A stretch of 33,262 nucleotides of DNA from an uncultured Porphyromonadaceae bacterium (GCA_905202215.1 CAJKRG010000031.1:1-33262), one strand, 5' to 3'; numbered from the stretch's first letter, positions 7,944-18,105 are shown. Numbers and translations: made by a program. The notes: generated by a model from the letters alone, not told the origin.

Positions 7944-10900
7944 TTAGAATGAAAGGTTAAGGCCGAAAGTGAAAATCCGGGTTTTGGGATACCACCAGCA
8001 ATAGCCCATAGGGCGTTCGGGGTCCATACCCTTTGGAAGATGGCTCCATGTCGCCACATTGTATGCGCTGAAATAGAAGCGGCACTTTGTCATATAGGCT
8101 TTTGCGATAAGCTTTTCAGGCAGAGAATAGCCGACCTCGATATTGCGGAGCGAGAAGTAGTCGCCGTTCACGATCCAGCGGTCGTTGCGGTCCGACTGGT
8201 TGTCGCGGTTGGAGTCCTCGGCATTGAAGGTATAGCTTATACGGGGATATTTGGCGTTGACGTTGCGCGGATCGTTGGGGTCATCGGTATAGTAACCCCA
8301 TGCATCGACAACGGCATGAGTGGCGTTGTTGTGGCCCCACTGCGAGAATGTCATCGACGGGCCGAGGAATACCGAACGCTTGAGGTAGGCAGTTCCGACC
8401 ACGCGGACATCGAAGCCTTTGTAGCTGGCCCAAAGAGAGAGCGAAGGTGTCAGGTCGGGGAGCATGGTGTAGCCGTAGGGCTCCATGTCGCGCGAGTCGA
8501 TCTGTCGGTCGCCGTTGAGATCGCGGAACACGGCGGTGCCGAGTTTCTGCTTGCCGCCCGAGAAGGTATTGTACGGATATTTCTCCGGATGTGCGATTGC
8601 ATCAGCCTGCGATGTAGCGATAAGATTGGGATCGGAAGCCCACTGCACCCAGCGGTATGCGTTCCATCCGCCGACAACATCGCGGTTTTCCGATTCATAG
8701 ATCTGCTGAAGGCTCTCATACTGGCGTATGCGGTCGCCGGTCTTGCGCTGCCAGGGCACGGCGGGTTCTACCTCGTCCATCTCGGTCACCTTATTGGTAT
8801 TGTAGGACAGGAGACCTTCGACAGAATACTCGAAATCGCCGATCTTGTTGGTATGGCCGATAGTAAGTTCGAAGCCCTTCGACTCGACTTTACCATAGGA
8901 GTCGCGAGCGTATGCTATGCCGAGCATTGATGGAATGGTAGAACGTTCCACGAGCATATTGCTGCGCCATTCCTTCCATACATCGAAGTTACCGTAGAGG
9001 CGGTTGTCGAAGAATCCCCAGTCGAGACCGACATTGAGCATATTCGAAATTTCCCATTTGCTGTTGATGTTGCCGGCCTGCTGCTCACGGTAGCCGGGCA
9101 CGTTGGTGGCGTTGAAACCAAAGCTATAGTCGCCGCCGGCCTGGAAAATCGACTGATACGGGTAGCGTCCCGCACCGGTATCGCTCATACCGGTTTTGCC
9201 ATAGCTCGCGCGGAGCTTGAGGAGATTCACATTGTGGTCCTGAAGCCAGCTTTCCTCCGACAGAACCCATCCGGCACCTGCGCTCCAGAATGTTCCCCAG
9301 CGGTTGCCGGGCGCGAAGTTGTCGTTGCCCATATAGGAAATGCTGCCGCTGACAATATAACGACGGTCGAAGATATAGTTGAGAAGACCGTTGTAGCTGA
9401 GATAGCGGTCGGACGAAAGATTGTACCACACGGCCGAGTGCGGACCCTTGTTGTTGCGCTTCTGGTAGGCGCGTACGAAGGCGCGTGCTTCCACATCGTG
9501 CTTCCCGAACTCGCGTTTGTAGCTGAAACCTCCGCGCAGATTGAGTGTCCACGAATTGTCGCGCTCGTTGACCGAAGGATTGGTCAGTTCCTGATAGGAA
9601 TAAGTGCGGTTGTATGTGAACTGAGAGGGATCGGTCACGGCCATGTTGGTATAGTCGTAGGTATAAGCGTTGATGCTGTTGGTCTGGGTCGACTCATATC
9701 CGTCGTAAGCGTCGAACGACACCACGATCTCTGCGCCGAGGCCCTTTGTGATGGGGCTGAGGTCGCCGTTGAGGGTAAGGGTCGAATAGAGCGAGCGGCG
9801 GCGGTTCTTTTCCTGACCTGAGGCACCGAGCTGAAGGAGAGGATTGACCGTACCGGTTCCCGATTCGGAGTAAAGCTCGCCGTTGGGACAATATACTGGG
9901 TGCATCGGATCGGCCTCGACAGCACCGAAAGTGGTGAGGTTGAACACCGAGGCTGTCGGCTGAATTATGTTGTCGATACGGCCGCCGAGATCAAGGCCCA
10001 CACGGAGATACTTGTTCACGTTGATGTCGAGGTTGCTTCGCAGGTTCCAGCGGTTGAGTTTATGCTGTGAGTCGAAATTCTTGTTGATCGAAGTACCTTC
10101 GGAGCTCCACATGCCTTCCTGACGAAGGTAAGAGAACGACACATAGTAGCGTGCGCGGTTGTTGCCGCCCGAAATCTGGAAATTGGTCTTGATAACGGGT
10201 GCGGTGTCACGATAGAGGACGTCGAACCAGTTGGTGTTGAAGTATCGGTAGCGATCCATGCCGTCGAGAGTCTCGCCGTTGCTTACGCGGCGGTATTTCT
10301 CGATCTGCTCGGGAGTATAGAGGGGATCGTTGCCGTCGAGATAGCGTGCGCGGTTACGCGTCAGGGCTATGTTGTAGGAATTCTGGTTCTCCACAGTGTT
10401 TGTAAGCTGCTGCCAGCCGATTTCCTGAGTGAACTCGATGTTGGCCTTGCCGGAGCGGCCTCGCTTGGTGGTGACGAGAACGACACCGTTGGCACCGCGC
10501 ATACCGTAGATAGCCGTAGCCGCGGCATCCTTGAGAATGGTCACAGACTCGATTGGAAATGCATCGAGAAAGGAGATGTCGCGCTCCACATTGTCGACGA
10601 TAAAGATCGGGTTGCGGGCCGACGCATTAAGCGTGCGCAGGCCGCGGATATAGAGCTTGGTTTCCGCCCAGCCCGGCTCGGAAGAAGCCTCATAGGTCTG
10701 TACACCTGTGAGGGTGGAGTTGAAAGCATTCTGAAGCACGGTGATAGGATAGCGCTGCAGTTCTGTACCGCTGACAGTCGAGGTACCTTCGATGACAGTC
10801 TTTTTGGGCTTTTCGGTAAAAGCGAGCGCCATTTCGTGGCTGTACGGATCGTTGTCGGGATCGAGTGTGATCAGAAGAAATTCATTGACGCTCTCGACCG

Positions 10901-11177
10901 GCACGACCGAAGTCTTGTAGCCGGTGCAGGAGGCATTCACCTCGTCTTCGGGCATTGCGCCCACAAGAGTGAAGGCACCGTCGGCGTCGGTGAGGACGAT
11001 TTTGCTCTGCTCGGCGACATTGACCACGGCGCCGGGTATGGGCTTGCCGTCGGGATCAACCACACGGCCTTTGATTTCATGCTCGCCGGCAGCCCGGAGC
11101 GAGAACGAGCATGCGAGCAGCAGGGCGGCCGCCAGAAAGCGTACCGGCACTGAGAAATGTTTTATGATTGTGTTCAT
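7944..11177 (-). CDS. SusC/RagA-family TonB-dependent oligosaccharide transporter (second pair)
   Basis: Outer-membrane TonB-dependent importer, 1077 aa from the ATG at 11177 (MNTIIKHFSVPVRFLAAALL). After the signal peptide come a carboxypeptidase-like regulatory domain (about 34-105; IKGRVVDPDGKPIPGAVV), the plug with LYIRGLRTLNASARNPIFIVD and the MRGANGVVLVTTKRG signature, and a beta barrel ending FGLNLSF. The expected TonB-box position (about 115-121) reads EMALAFT; the usual EVVVVGYG is absent, so its TonB contact is unusual. An in-frame codon at 11210 overlaps the preceding susD stop and is not preferred. It is separated by 29 bp from the upstream SusD gene and 15 bp from its own SusD partner. 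Substrate is inferred as arabinan fragments. Confidence 0.93.
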   Translation of the reverse strand: MNTIIKHFSVPVRFLAAALLLACSFSLRAAGEHEIKGRVVDPDGKPIPGAVVNVAEQSKIVLTDADGAFTLVGAMPEDEVNASCTGYKTSVVPVESVNEFLLITLDPDNDPYSHEMALAFTEKPKKTVIEGTSTVSGTELQRYPITVLQNAFNSTLTGVQTYEASSEPGWAETKLYIRGLRTLNASARNPIFIVDNVERDISFLDAFPIESVTILKDAAATAIYGMRGANGVVLVTTKRGRSGKANIEFTQEIGWQQLTNTVENQNSYNIALTRNRARYLDGNDPLYTPEQIEKYRRVSNGETLDGMDRYRYFNTNWFDVLYRDTAPVIKTNFQISGGNNRARYYVSFSYLRQEGMWSSEGTSINKNFDSQHKLNRWNLRSNLDINVNKYLRVGLDLGGRIDNIIQPTASVFNLTTFGAVEADPMHPVYCPNGELYSESGTGTVNPLLQLGASGQEKNRRRSLYSTLTLNGDLSPITKGLGAEIVVSFDAYDGYESTQTNSINAYTYDYTNMAVTDPSQFTYNRTYSYQELTNPSVNERDNSWTLNLRGGFSYKREFGKHDVEARAFVRAYQKRNNKGPHSAVWYNLSSDRYLSYNGLLNYIFDRRYIVSGSISYMGNDNFAPGNRWGTFWSAGAGWVLSEESWLQDHNVNLLKLRASYGKTGMSDTGAGRYPYQSIFQAGGDYSFGFNATNVPGYREQQAGNINSKWEISNMLNVGLDWGFFDNRLYGNFDVWKEWRSNMLVERSTIPSMLGIAYARDSYGKVESKGFELTIGHTNKIGDFEYSVEGLLSYNTNKVTEMDEVEPAVPWQRKTGDRIRQYESLQQIYESENRDVVGGWNAYRWVQWASDPNLIATSQADAIAHPEKYPYNTFSGGKQKLGTAVFRDLNGDRQIDSRDMEPYGYTMLPDLTPSLSLWASYKGFDVRVVGTAYLKRSVFLGPSMTFSQWGHNNATHAVVDAWGYYTDDPNDPRNVNAKYPRISYTFNAEDSNRDNQSDRNDRWIVNGDYFSLRNIEVGYSLPEKLIAKAYMTKCRFYFSAYNVATWSHLPKGMDPERPMGYCWWYPKTRIFTFGLNLSF

Positions 11178-11206
11178 AACTGGTTTTGGATTATTGGCGA
11201 GATGAA

Positions 11207-12973
11207 TCACCAGCCGGGATTGTTTTCTATTTCAGTCTTCCATTCCTCCGCTTCGGGGATAGGATAGAGATACATATGTGGCTCAAACACGCGGGTCTGG
11301 GCAACCTTGCGTGTCACGGTGCCGTCCATGGCCACATTCACGCCGTAAATAGGCCGGGCGAGGGCTTCGACGGCACAGTTCCAGCGGCGTACATCCCACG
11401 GACGGTGTTCCTCGAAAGCGAATTCGACGGTGCGCTCCTTGTGGATAAAATTGCGCATGGCGTCCTGACTTCTGAGGTCAGCGCGGTCGGCTACACTGCC
11501 TGTTATACCGGCACGGCCACGCACCATGTCGAGCATGTCGTATACTTCCTGACACGGACCCTGCACCTCGTTGAGGGCTTCTGCATAATTAAGTATTATC
11601 TCGGCATAGCGGATTATAGTCCACAGACGATAGGCGGTACCGGCGTGATTGGAGGCAAGAATCGAAGCCGGGATATATTTGCGCATATAGTAGCCTGTCG
11701 GAGTGGAATTGGCATTGCCGGTAGGATTATCGGCCATACCGGGGCGCACGTCGATCGTCGAGCCTACGCGCATTGTACCCCAGGGCTGTCCCTGATAGAG
11801 CACGGTTGCTTCAAGGCGCGGGTCGCGGCCTGTCCACATGGCAGCGTCGTCATACCCGCTGGCCGCATTGACCGAAGGAACACCGTTGTGATATACGGGA
11901 GCACCCGTCACGTCATATTCGGCAAATGGCGACGAACCGTCGGCCATGTCGTACATGTCGACAAGGTTCTGCGACGGACAGTTGCCGCCATTACCACCCT
12001 CACCCACCGGCGTATCCTGCACGATTCCGCTCCAGTTGATGACAACATCGTTGCGGAAGAAAATCACTTCGTTGTTGTTGCCCGTATACTGTGTACGCAG
12101 AAGAGCGTTGGCGTAATTGTCGGCCGGCGACATGTTTTCTTCCTCGAAAAGGCCGAAATTGGCACCATAGAGATTCATGAATTCTTTCGAGGCGTCGGCA
12201 GCTTCCTTCCAGGATATGCCCGACTCCCCGCTGTAACGAGGCGAAGCCATGTACAGAAGGATACGGCACTGCAGAGCACGCGACATCGGCTGAGAGAGAC
12301 GACCGATACGGTTGCTGCTCCATGCCTGGTCGTAGGTGAGAAGATCTGATTCGGCTTCCTTGAGTTCACGAAGGATAAAGTCGACCACATACTCCTTTAC
12401 CGTAGGACGCGTCTTATAGGGGCCTATCATATCGTCCTTTTCGGGATCAAGCACTTCCCGGACTATAGGCAGAGGCCCGTAGCGGAGGAAAAGCTCCCAG
12501 TAGAACCATGCCCTGAATGTGCGGGCCTCGGCCTTGTAAGTGGCGCGGATGGCTTTATTCTCGTCCTCGCTCATGGTGATGTCGAAAGGCACCTTGTCCA
12601 TATCGTTTATCACACGGTTACACTTGCGGATACCGCGGTAACGCGATTCCCAGACCGAAGTCAGTTCGGCCGCACCGACAGAGCCGTAGTAGTTACCGAT
12701 ATTGAAGGTCGTGAGCGTGCCGCCTGACGAAAACGAAGTTTCGGCAAGGTCGGTCGCGGCATCGAGCCACGAACCGTTGATACGATTGGCGCCGTGCAGG
12801 AGGAAGTTATAGGTATCCACATGGAAAGCCTCGAACATCTTCCAGTCGGCATAGGTCTTGTCCTCGTTCAGCTCATTGGAAGGCTGTTTGTCGAGAAAGT
12901 CGCTGCAACCGGTGGCGCCCATAGCGAGCAGGGCCATGGAAGCCGCTATTGTATGCTGAATGAATTTATTCAT
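11207..12973 (-). CDS. SusD/RagB-family glycan-binding lipoprotein (first pair)
   Basis: Lipoprotein partner of the SusC encoded just upstream (15-bp gap). The signal peptide MNKFIQHTIAASMALLAMG ends in a lipobox with Cys23 (GATGC-SDFLDK). The SusD N-terminal motif CSDFLDKQPS is present, as is the C-terminal signature FAFEEHRPWDVRRW with H523. The length of 588 aa is normal. The sequence differs clearly from the second SusD, so the two pairs are divergent paralogues, not a recent tandem duplication. This suggests that they import chemically or size-distinct arabinan fragments, which is inference. Confidence 0.93.
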   Translation of the reverse strand: MNKFIQHTIAASMALLAMGATGCSDFLDKQPSNELNEDKTYADWKMFEAFHVDTYNFLLHGANRINGSWLDAATDLAETSFSSGGTLTTFNIGNYYGSVGAAELTSVWESRYRGIRKCNRVINDMDKVPFDITMSEDENKAIRATYKAEARTFRAWFYWELFLRYGPLPIVREVLDPEKDDMIGPYKTRPTVKEYVVDFILRELKEAESDLLTYDQAWSSNRIGRLSQPMSRALQCRILLYMASPRYSGESGISWKEAADASKEFMNLYGANFGLFEEENMSPADNYANALLRTQYTGNNNEVIFFRNDVVINWSGIVQDTPVGEGGNGGNCPSQNLVDMYDMADGSSPFAEYDVTGAPVYHNGVPSVNAASGYDDAAMWTGRDPRLEATVLYQGQPWGTMRVGSTIDVRPGMADNPTGNANSTPTGYYMRKYIPASILASNHAGTAYRLWTIIRYAEIILNYAEALNEVQGPCQEVYDMLDMVRGRAGITGSVADRADLRSQDAMRNFIHKERTVEFAFEEHRPWDVRRWNCAVEALARPIYGVNVAMDGTVTRKVAQTRVFEPHMYLYPIPEAEEWKTEIENNPGW

Positions 12974-12988
12974 GATAGTTTCCTGGTT

Positions 12989-15900
12989 TTAGAATTGGAT
13001 GCTTACGCCCACATTGACGGTCTTGCAGATCGGATATTTGTTCGAACCGTTGTTTTCGGGGTCGGTAAGGCCGTCGAGATGATCCCATGTTATGAGGTTG
13101 TTGGCGTTGACATATACGCGGCACTGGCTCATCCACACATGTTTGATCCATTTTAAGGGCAGACTGTAGCTTACCTCGATGTTTTTGAGACGGCAGAAGG
13201 CGCCGTTCTTGAGGAAGAAGGAGTTCTGGCGCTGATTGTGGTTGCCGTAGCTGTCGTAGTGCAGCAATGGATATTTGGCATTGGCAAGGTTCTGGGCTTC
13301 AGACATCGCGGGATTCCAGCGGTCGAGGTGGTGTTCCTTCACTTTGCCGCCGGCCACGAAAGCATACATAGCTTCCGCGTCGTAGTAGCGGCTTACATGA
13401 TCGACGCCCTGGAACATAACGCTGAGTCCGAAACCTTTCCAGTTTGCGCCCAGAGTGACAGCATAAGTGTTTTCAGGAAGGTCGCTGAGACCGATGAAAG
13501 TCTCGTCGCGGTCATCGATAAAACCATCGCCGTTCATGTCGCGGTATTTGAGGTCGCCGACCTTTACATCTCCGAAAGTCGATTTCGGGAAATTAGGATC
13601 GGCAAGGTCGGCCGAGGTCACGAAGCCGTCGGAAACGAGTCCGAAATACTGGCCGATCGGATGTCCCTCGCGCTTGCGGTAAGCGGTCTTGCCGGCCGGC
13701 TCGTCCATTGCTGTAATCTTGTTTTTGGCATGAGAGAAGGTTGCGCTGATGTTGTAGCTGAAGTCTTTGCCGATAGCATCGTTCCAGTGCAGCTCGATTT
13801 CAAAACCCTTGTTGGTGGTCTTGCCGAGGTTACCGGCAGCCGAGGTCACACCGAACCACCATGGGCGTGTGAGGAACTCGGTAAGGATGTTGTTGCGGCT
13901 TTCGTAGAAAAGATCGAGGTTTCCGTTTAGACGGCTGTTGAGGAAACCGAATTCGAGACCGAGGTTATACTTGTGGGCACGTTCCCATGTAACGCCGTAG
14001 TTTGGATACTGTTCTTCGAAGATACCGTCCTGACCGTTGATACCGAAGTAGTAATCGTTGCCGAGCTGTGTCCACTTCTGTTCGTAGAGGAAGCGCTGAC
14101 GCACACCGTTGATACTGTAGATGTCGTTGCCGACCTGACCGTAGGAGCCGCGAAGCTTGAGGTTCGACAGCCAGCCTCGGGTCGGGGCCATGAACTGCTC
14201 TTCGGAGATACGCCAGCCGAGCGAGAAGGAGGGGAAGAAACCGAAACGCTTGCCCTTCTGGAAGTTTTCGGAACCGTTGTATCCGGCGTTGAACTCGGCG
14301 AGGTATTTGCCGTCGTAAGCATATGTGGCACGACCTACGATACCCTGATAGCGCTGTGCAAGGTCGGAGTTATAGCGATAGTCGTTCTGCATATAGAGAG
14401 CCATGGCAGTCACCTCATGCTTGCCGAAAGTACGGCGATAGTTGAGCTGTGCCTCGAGGTAGAGCTTATAGACGGTGAAGTGGTCGGCCGAGGCAGCGAG
14501 AGTTCCGTCGGTGTTGAACTTGTTGTATGCGTCGATCGATTCGTAGTTGGCACGGTCGTTGAGCTCATATGTGGCGAAAGTCTTGCTGTAGAGGTTACGG
14601 TGGTAGTTCTCATAGTCGAACGATGCCTGAGCCTTGGCCGAAAGACCTTCGGTGAGCCAGTCCATCTTGTATTCGGCAATGAGGTTGGTCTCGTTCACGG
14701 TGTTTGTGCCTTTGTAATAGCCCGATTCGGCCATTGTGGCGAAAACATTGCTCTGATACTGCGACGAGCCGCCGTAGAGAGTCTTCATCTCATCGCCGTT
14801 CTGCACCTGATAGGATACGGGGAAGATCCAGCCCGGAGTGTGGTTGAGCTGATAGAAGATATTCGAATAGTTGGCTTCCTCGCGCGAGTTGGGGCCGCGG
14901 CGCTCCTCGAAGCGGGTGCCGAAGTTCACCATCACCGTAAGATCTTTGGTAAGGAAGAAGTCGGCGTTGGCACGGAAACCATAGCGCTTGTAGCTCTGCG
15001 ACGAGTTGTTGCCATAGGGGTCGTTCGAAAGATTCTTGAAGAGCGATTCCTGATTATAATACTCGAGCGATGCATAGTAGCGCATGCGCTTTGTACCGCC
15101 TCGCACATTGGCGTTGTAGCGCTGTGCGGGAGCCGACGAGCGTAGAATTTCGTCGTACCAGTCGACATTCGGATAAAGAAGCGCATCAACACCGTTAAGG
15201 AGACCTGCCGATGACTTCTGATACATATCGAGATCCGATGCCGAATACTGCGAAGGCAGCCCGTCATTGGCCAGCGCCTCCTCGAGAAGGCTTACGCTGT
15301 TGTAGGAATCGAGATATGTGTCCTTGCGGGTGGGTGTCTGCCACTGCCAGTTGGCGGTGAGCGACACCACAGGCTTCTGTTCCTTACCGCGCTTGGTGGT
15401 TATGAGCATGACGCCATTTGCACCGCGCACACCATAGACGGCGGTTGCCGAGGCATCCTTGAGCACCGATATGGTCTCGATATCGTCGGGAGCGATCTGC
15501 GAGAAGCTGCGCTCGATACCGTCGACAAGCACAAGAGGCTGGGCGTCGCCGGCAAATGTGGCGCGGCCACGGATGAAGATAGAAGCGTCGTCGGCACCGG
15601 GAGCGCCCGAAGTCTGCGATGTGATGACGCCGGGAATCTTACCCGTTATGGCCTGCGATATATTGGCGGCGGGAGTCTCGAGAAGATCATCGGCCTTGAG
15701 CTGCGAGATGGCGCCGACAACCGATTCTTTCTTCTGCTGACCGTAACCAACAACTACGACTTCTTCGAGGGCAGTGTTGGTTTCCTGAAGTTTAACTTCT
15801 ATATGGGTGCGGCCCTTGAGAGGCTCGACCACTGTCTCGCAACCGATATATGAAATGACGAGCACTGCCTTGGCAGGATCGCTGATTCTAAGCACGAAAT

Positions 15901-16114
15901 TACCGTCGAGGTCGGTCACGGTGCCTGTCTTGGCGCCCTGTTCGATGACAGAGGCCCCGATAACGGGTTCACCGCTGGGTTCGTACACCGTACCTGTCAC
16001 CTGCACGGTCTGGGCCGACAAGCCCAAACCGAAGGCAAGAAGCGCCAGTGCCGACAGAAGGAAGCGGAGCCGGTTGCTCCATCCTCCGCGCGCTGTACTG
16101 CGTTTATTATTCAT
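12989..16114 (-). CDS. SusC/RagA-family TonB-dependent oligosaccharide transporter (first pair)
   Basis: Outer-membrane importer of 1041 aa. A signal peptide (MNNKRSTARGGWSNRLRFLL..., cleavage likely after LSAQ, residue 35) is followed by a carboxypeptidase-regulatory-like domain (about 36-110; VTGTVYEPSGEPVIGASV) and a canonical Bacteroidetes TonB box EEVVVVGYGQQKK (about 117-128). The plug has SIFIRGRATF and VRGANGVMLITTKRG, and the barrel ends in NVGVSIQF. The gene is 31 bp after the glycan-binding lipoprotein and 15 bp before its SusD partner. It is TonB-energised; the substrate is presumed to be arabino-oligosaccharides because of the GH43 and GH51 neighbours. Confidence 0.95.
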   Translation of the reverse strand: MNNKRSTARGGWSNRLRFLLSALALLAFGLGLSAQTVQVTGTVYEPSGEPVIGASVIEQGAKTGTVTDLDGNFVLRISDPAKAVLVISYIGCETVVEPLKGRTHIEVKLQETNTALEEVVVVGYGQQKKESVVGAISQLKADDLLETPAANISQAITGKIPGVITSQTSGAPGADDASIFIRGRATFAGDAQPLVLVDGIERSFSQIAPDDIETISVLKDASATAVYGVRGANGVMLITTKRGKEQKPVVSLTANWQWQTPTRKDTYLDSYNSVSLLEEALANDGLPSQYSASDLDMYQKSSAGLLNGVDALLYPNVDWYDEILRSSAPAQRYNANVRGGTKRMRYYASLEYYNQESLFKNLSNDPYGNNSSQSYKRYGFRANADFFLTKDLTVMVNFGTRFEERRGPNSREEANYSNIFYQLNHTPGWIFPVSYQVQNGDEMKTLYGGSSQYQSNVFATMAESGYYKGTNTVNETNLIAEYKMDWLTEGLSAKAQASFDYENYHRNLYSKTFATYELNDRANYESIDAYNKFNTDGTLAASADHFTVYKLYLEAQLNYRRTFGKHEVTAMALYMQNDYRYNSDLAQRYQGIVGRATYAYDGKYLAEFNAGYNGSENFQKGKRFGFFPSFSLGWRISEEQFMAPTRGWLSNLKLRGSYGQVGNDIYSINGVRQRFLYEQKWTQLGNDYYFGINGQDGIFEEQYPNYGVTWERAHKYNLGLEFGFLNSRLNGNLDLFYESRNNILTEFLTRPWWFGVTSAAGNLGKTTNKGFEIELHWNDAIGKDFSYNISATFSHAKNKITAMDEPAGKTAYRKREGHPIGQYFGLVSDGFVTSADLADPNFPKSTFGDVKVGDLKYRDMNGDGFIDDRDETFIGLSDLPENTYAVTLGANWKGFGLSVMFQGVDHVSRYYDAEAMYAFVAGGKVKEHHLDRWNPAMSEAQNLANAKYPLLHYDSYGNHNQRQNSFFLKNGAFCRLKNIEVSYSLPLKWIKHVWMSQCRVYVNANNLITWDHLDGLTDPENNGSNKYPICKTVNVGVSIQF

Positions 16115-16145
16115 GATTGGTATTATGTGTGATTAAGGTTTATCT

Positions 16146-18005
16146 TTAGTTTTCAGGATTCATGCTCACCAGAGGGAAGTAACCGACTTTAGTGAATTCC
16201 AACCAGTTGGAATCGAGCACGAAGAAGAGGCCTATTTCCGGACCTTCGACAGTGGTCTCGAAGCGGTATTCGGGGAAAGCGGTGCCCGAAGCCATTGTCT
16301 GACGGGCCACAATAAGCAGATCGCTGCCTGAGCGCTCAACATAGATACGCGAATGAGCGTCGTGCATGTCGGCCACGTAGGTATCCCAGTTGAACGATGC
16401 CGTGACTGTGCCGACATCCCAGCCTGCGCCCCAGCCCCATGCGTCGGAACGGAGCACGAAGTTCTCGGCATAGCCGTCTTCTCCTATATATCTACCGTTG
16501 GTGCAGACGAGAACCCAGTTGTTCCAGTTGCCGCCTGTGCCGGAATTGTGGTTGATGAAGTCGAAACCGAAGCCCGAGAAATCACCCTTGAGCAGATTGT
16601 TGGGCGACCAAATCGACCACCATGGAGCGCTGTTGTCCTCGGGGCCGACCTTAAGATGATCGGTATACAATGTACCGATAAAGCAGCCTTCGGGGTTGAG
16701 AAGGAGGTGCGAGCCCTCGCAGAGAAGCCAAGTTGTCATGTTGCCTTCGGGGACGTTGGCTATCGACACTTTGTAGTTGTATACGGTTCCGGCGGCAGTG
16801 GTCACCACGGCTGTCACATCGACGTCGGTACCGGCACGGTCGATCGTGATGTTGACGAGGGCGCCGTCCATATCTTCCTTGAACGTATCAAAATTGAAAT
16901 CGCAGCTTGATGTCACGTCGCCGGCATCATAGCGTGTGGCCCAGCCGAAATTATCGGCACGGATCACGGCATGCTCGACATAGCCGTCTCCGCCGCGCTC
17001 TGCGGTGGCGAGAACAAGAAGCCAGTTGTCCCAGTTGTTTATCTTGCGAGTATAGTTGTAGAACTCATAATGGATCTGACCGTCGCCGGCAAGCGAGAAA
17101 TAGGGAGAGAATTCCGTCCAGAAGCCGGTCGAATTGTCTTCCAGACCAACCATGATCCACTTGGAAAGGTCAACGACAGGCCCTTCGGAGCCTCCGTTTT
17201 CCCACGAAACGCGCGGACGGGCGGTCTCTTTTGCCGTGAGGGCATTGCGGTAGAGCTTGAGGTCGTCGATCAGCCAGTGACCATGGTTATCAGCCGAACC
17301 GACAGAAAATACTGACACATGATTCATGAAAGCGACGAGACGCGAGCAGTCGAAATCCGTCACTGCCGTAGACGCTTTCTTCTGACCGTTGACAAAGAGG
17401 TCATAGCCGTTATCGCGCACAGTGAGCGCGACATAGTTCCAGCCGTTTCCGTCAAAACCGTCGACAGGGATATAGCCAGTGGTGACGTCGGCGGGATTGT
17501 CGCAGCTCCACGTACCGTCGGCAGCATCATATTCGATGCCTCCGTTGGCCGAGAATGTAAGAGTCTCCACCCGGTTCTGATTGGTGAACATGAAAAGCGG
17601 ACTTGCAATGTCCTGGGGTTCGGTCACCTCGTTTCCGTCCTCATCGGTCGAAACGGCGGGTATCTGCTTCATCCAGAAAGTGAGTGAAGCGGCCTTCTCG
17701 CAATTTACATTATTGAGAGGATTATTCATTTCAACCCATCCGTCGTTAAGCTCAAGTACTTTGCCTTTGAGTTCGTCTTCGACGATGGACGGTATCTGTT
17801 CTTGAGAACCGTATGCTCTGAGAATGAGAGGATCGAGCATATCCTCCTCAAACTCGAAAGTGGCAACGTTTTCCAGATTTGGCGCCGTCTGTATGCCTGC
17901 GGGAGGGTCTACTTTTCCCCAGTCAGACGTACACGACGAGCCTAAAAGGACCACGGCAGCCAGAAAAGCGGCGGCACGCGGATACATCCGGTCGACTGTA
18001 TTCAT
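16146..18005 (-). CDS. Surface glycan-binding lipoprotein with LamG-like and duplicated C-terminal domains
   Basis: First gene of the operon, in the position where arabinan PULs encode a surface glycan-binding protein. A lipobox Cys lies at residue 25 (LLGSSC-TSDWGK); an alternative ATG at residue 7 gives a shorter signal. Residues about 45-270 resemble a LamG/concanavalin-A-like fold (VLELNDGWVEMNNPL ... LIDDLKLYRNALTAKE). The rest is two tandem copies of an unrecognised module of about 165 aa beginning near N291 and N458, sharing NW(D/N)NW(L/V)LV, (G/E)DGY(V/A)E and (I/L)R(A/S)D-GW. No catalytic residues typical of a hydrolase are recognised. Glycan binding is inferred from position, lipidation and the lectin-like fold, not from a named family match. 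Confidence 0.8.
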   Translation of the reverse strand: MNTVDRMYPRAAAFLAAVVLLGSSCTSDWGKVDPPAGIQTAPNLENVATFEFEEDMLDPLILRAYGSQEQIPSIVEDELKGKVLELNDGWVEMNNPLNNVNCEKAASLTFWMKQIPAVSTDEDGNEVTEPQDIASPLFMFTNQNRVETLTFSANGGIEYDAADGTWSCDNPADVTTGYIPVDGFDGNGWNYVALTVRDNGYDLFVNGQKKASTAVTDFDCSRLVAFMNHVSVFSVGSADNHGHWLIDDLKLYRNALTAKETARPRVSWENGGSEGPVVDLSKWIMVGLEDNSTGFWTEFSPYFSLAGDGQIHYEFYNYTRKINNWDNWLLVLATAERGGDGYVEHAVIRADNFGWATRYDAGDVTSSCDFNFDTFKEDMDGALVNITIDRAGTDVDVTAVVTTAAGTVYNYKVSIANVPEGNMTTWLLCEGSHLLLNPEGCFIGTLYTDHLKVGPEDNSAPWWSIWSPNNLLKGDFSGFGFDFINHNSGTGGNWNNWVLVCTNGRYIGEDGYAENFVLRSDAWGWGAGWDVGTVTASFNWDTYVADMHDAHSRIYVERSGSDLLIVARQTMASGTAFPEYRFETTVEGPEIGLFFVLDSNWLEFTKVGYFPLVSMNPEN

Positions 18006-18083
18006 AATGATTGGTTAATGATATTAATTAAGGTTATTTAGGATTCTGATATGAGAATTCAAGGTATTTTATGACGCCAAAAC

Positions 18084-18105
18084 TGTTCACCCCGGAGAAT
18101 GAACA
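18084..18105. promoter_or_regulatory. Inverted repeat TGTTCA-N10-TGAACA in the operon leader
   Basis: A perfect 6-bp inverted repeat (18084-18089 / 18100-18105) sits just downstream of the predicted transcription start (~18112) of the glycan-binding/SusCD operon. It could be a leader hairpin or a dimeric-regulator operator. The spacing resembles a CRP-family site, but the arms are not the E. coli CRP half-site. Function is unknown. Confidence 0.4.

Noticed and set aside
11186..15145. Plus-strand open frames at 11186-12349 and 13973-15145 opposite the first SusD and SusC
   Set aside because: Shadow frames of well-supported SusD and SusC genes, with low-complexity Val/Glu/Ile-rich translations and no promoter.
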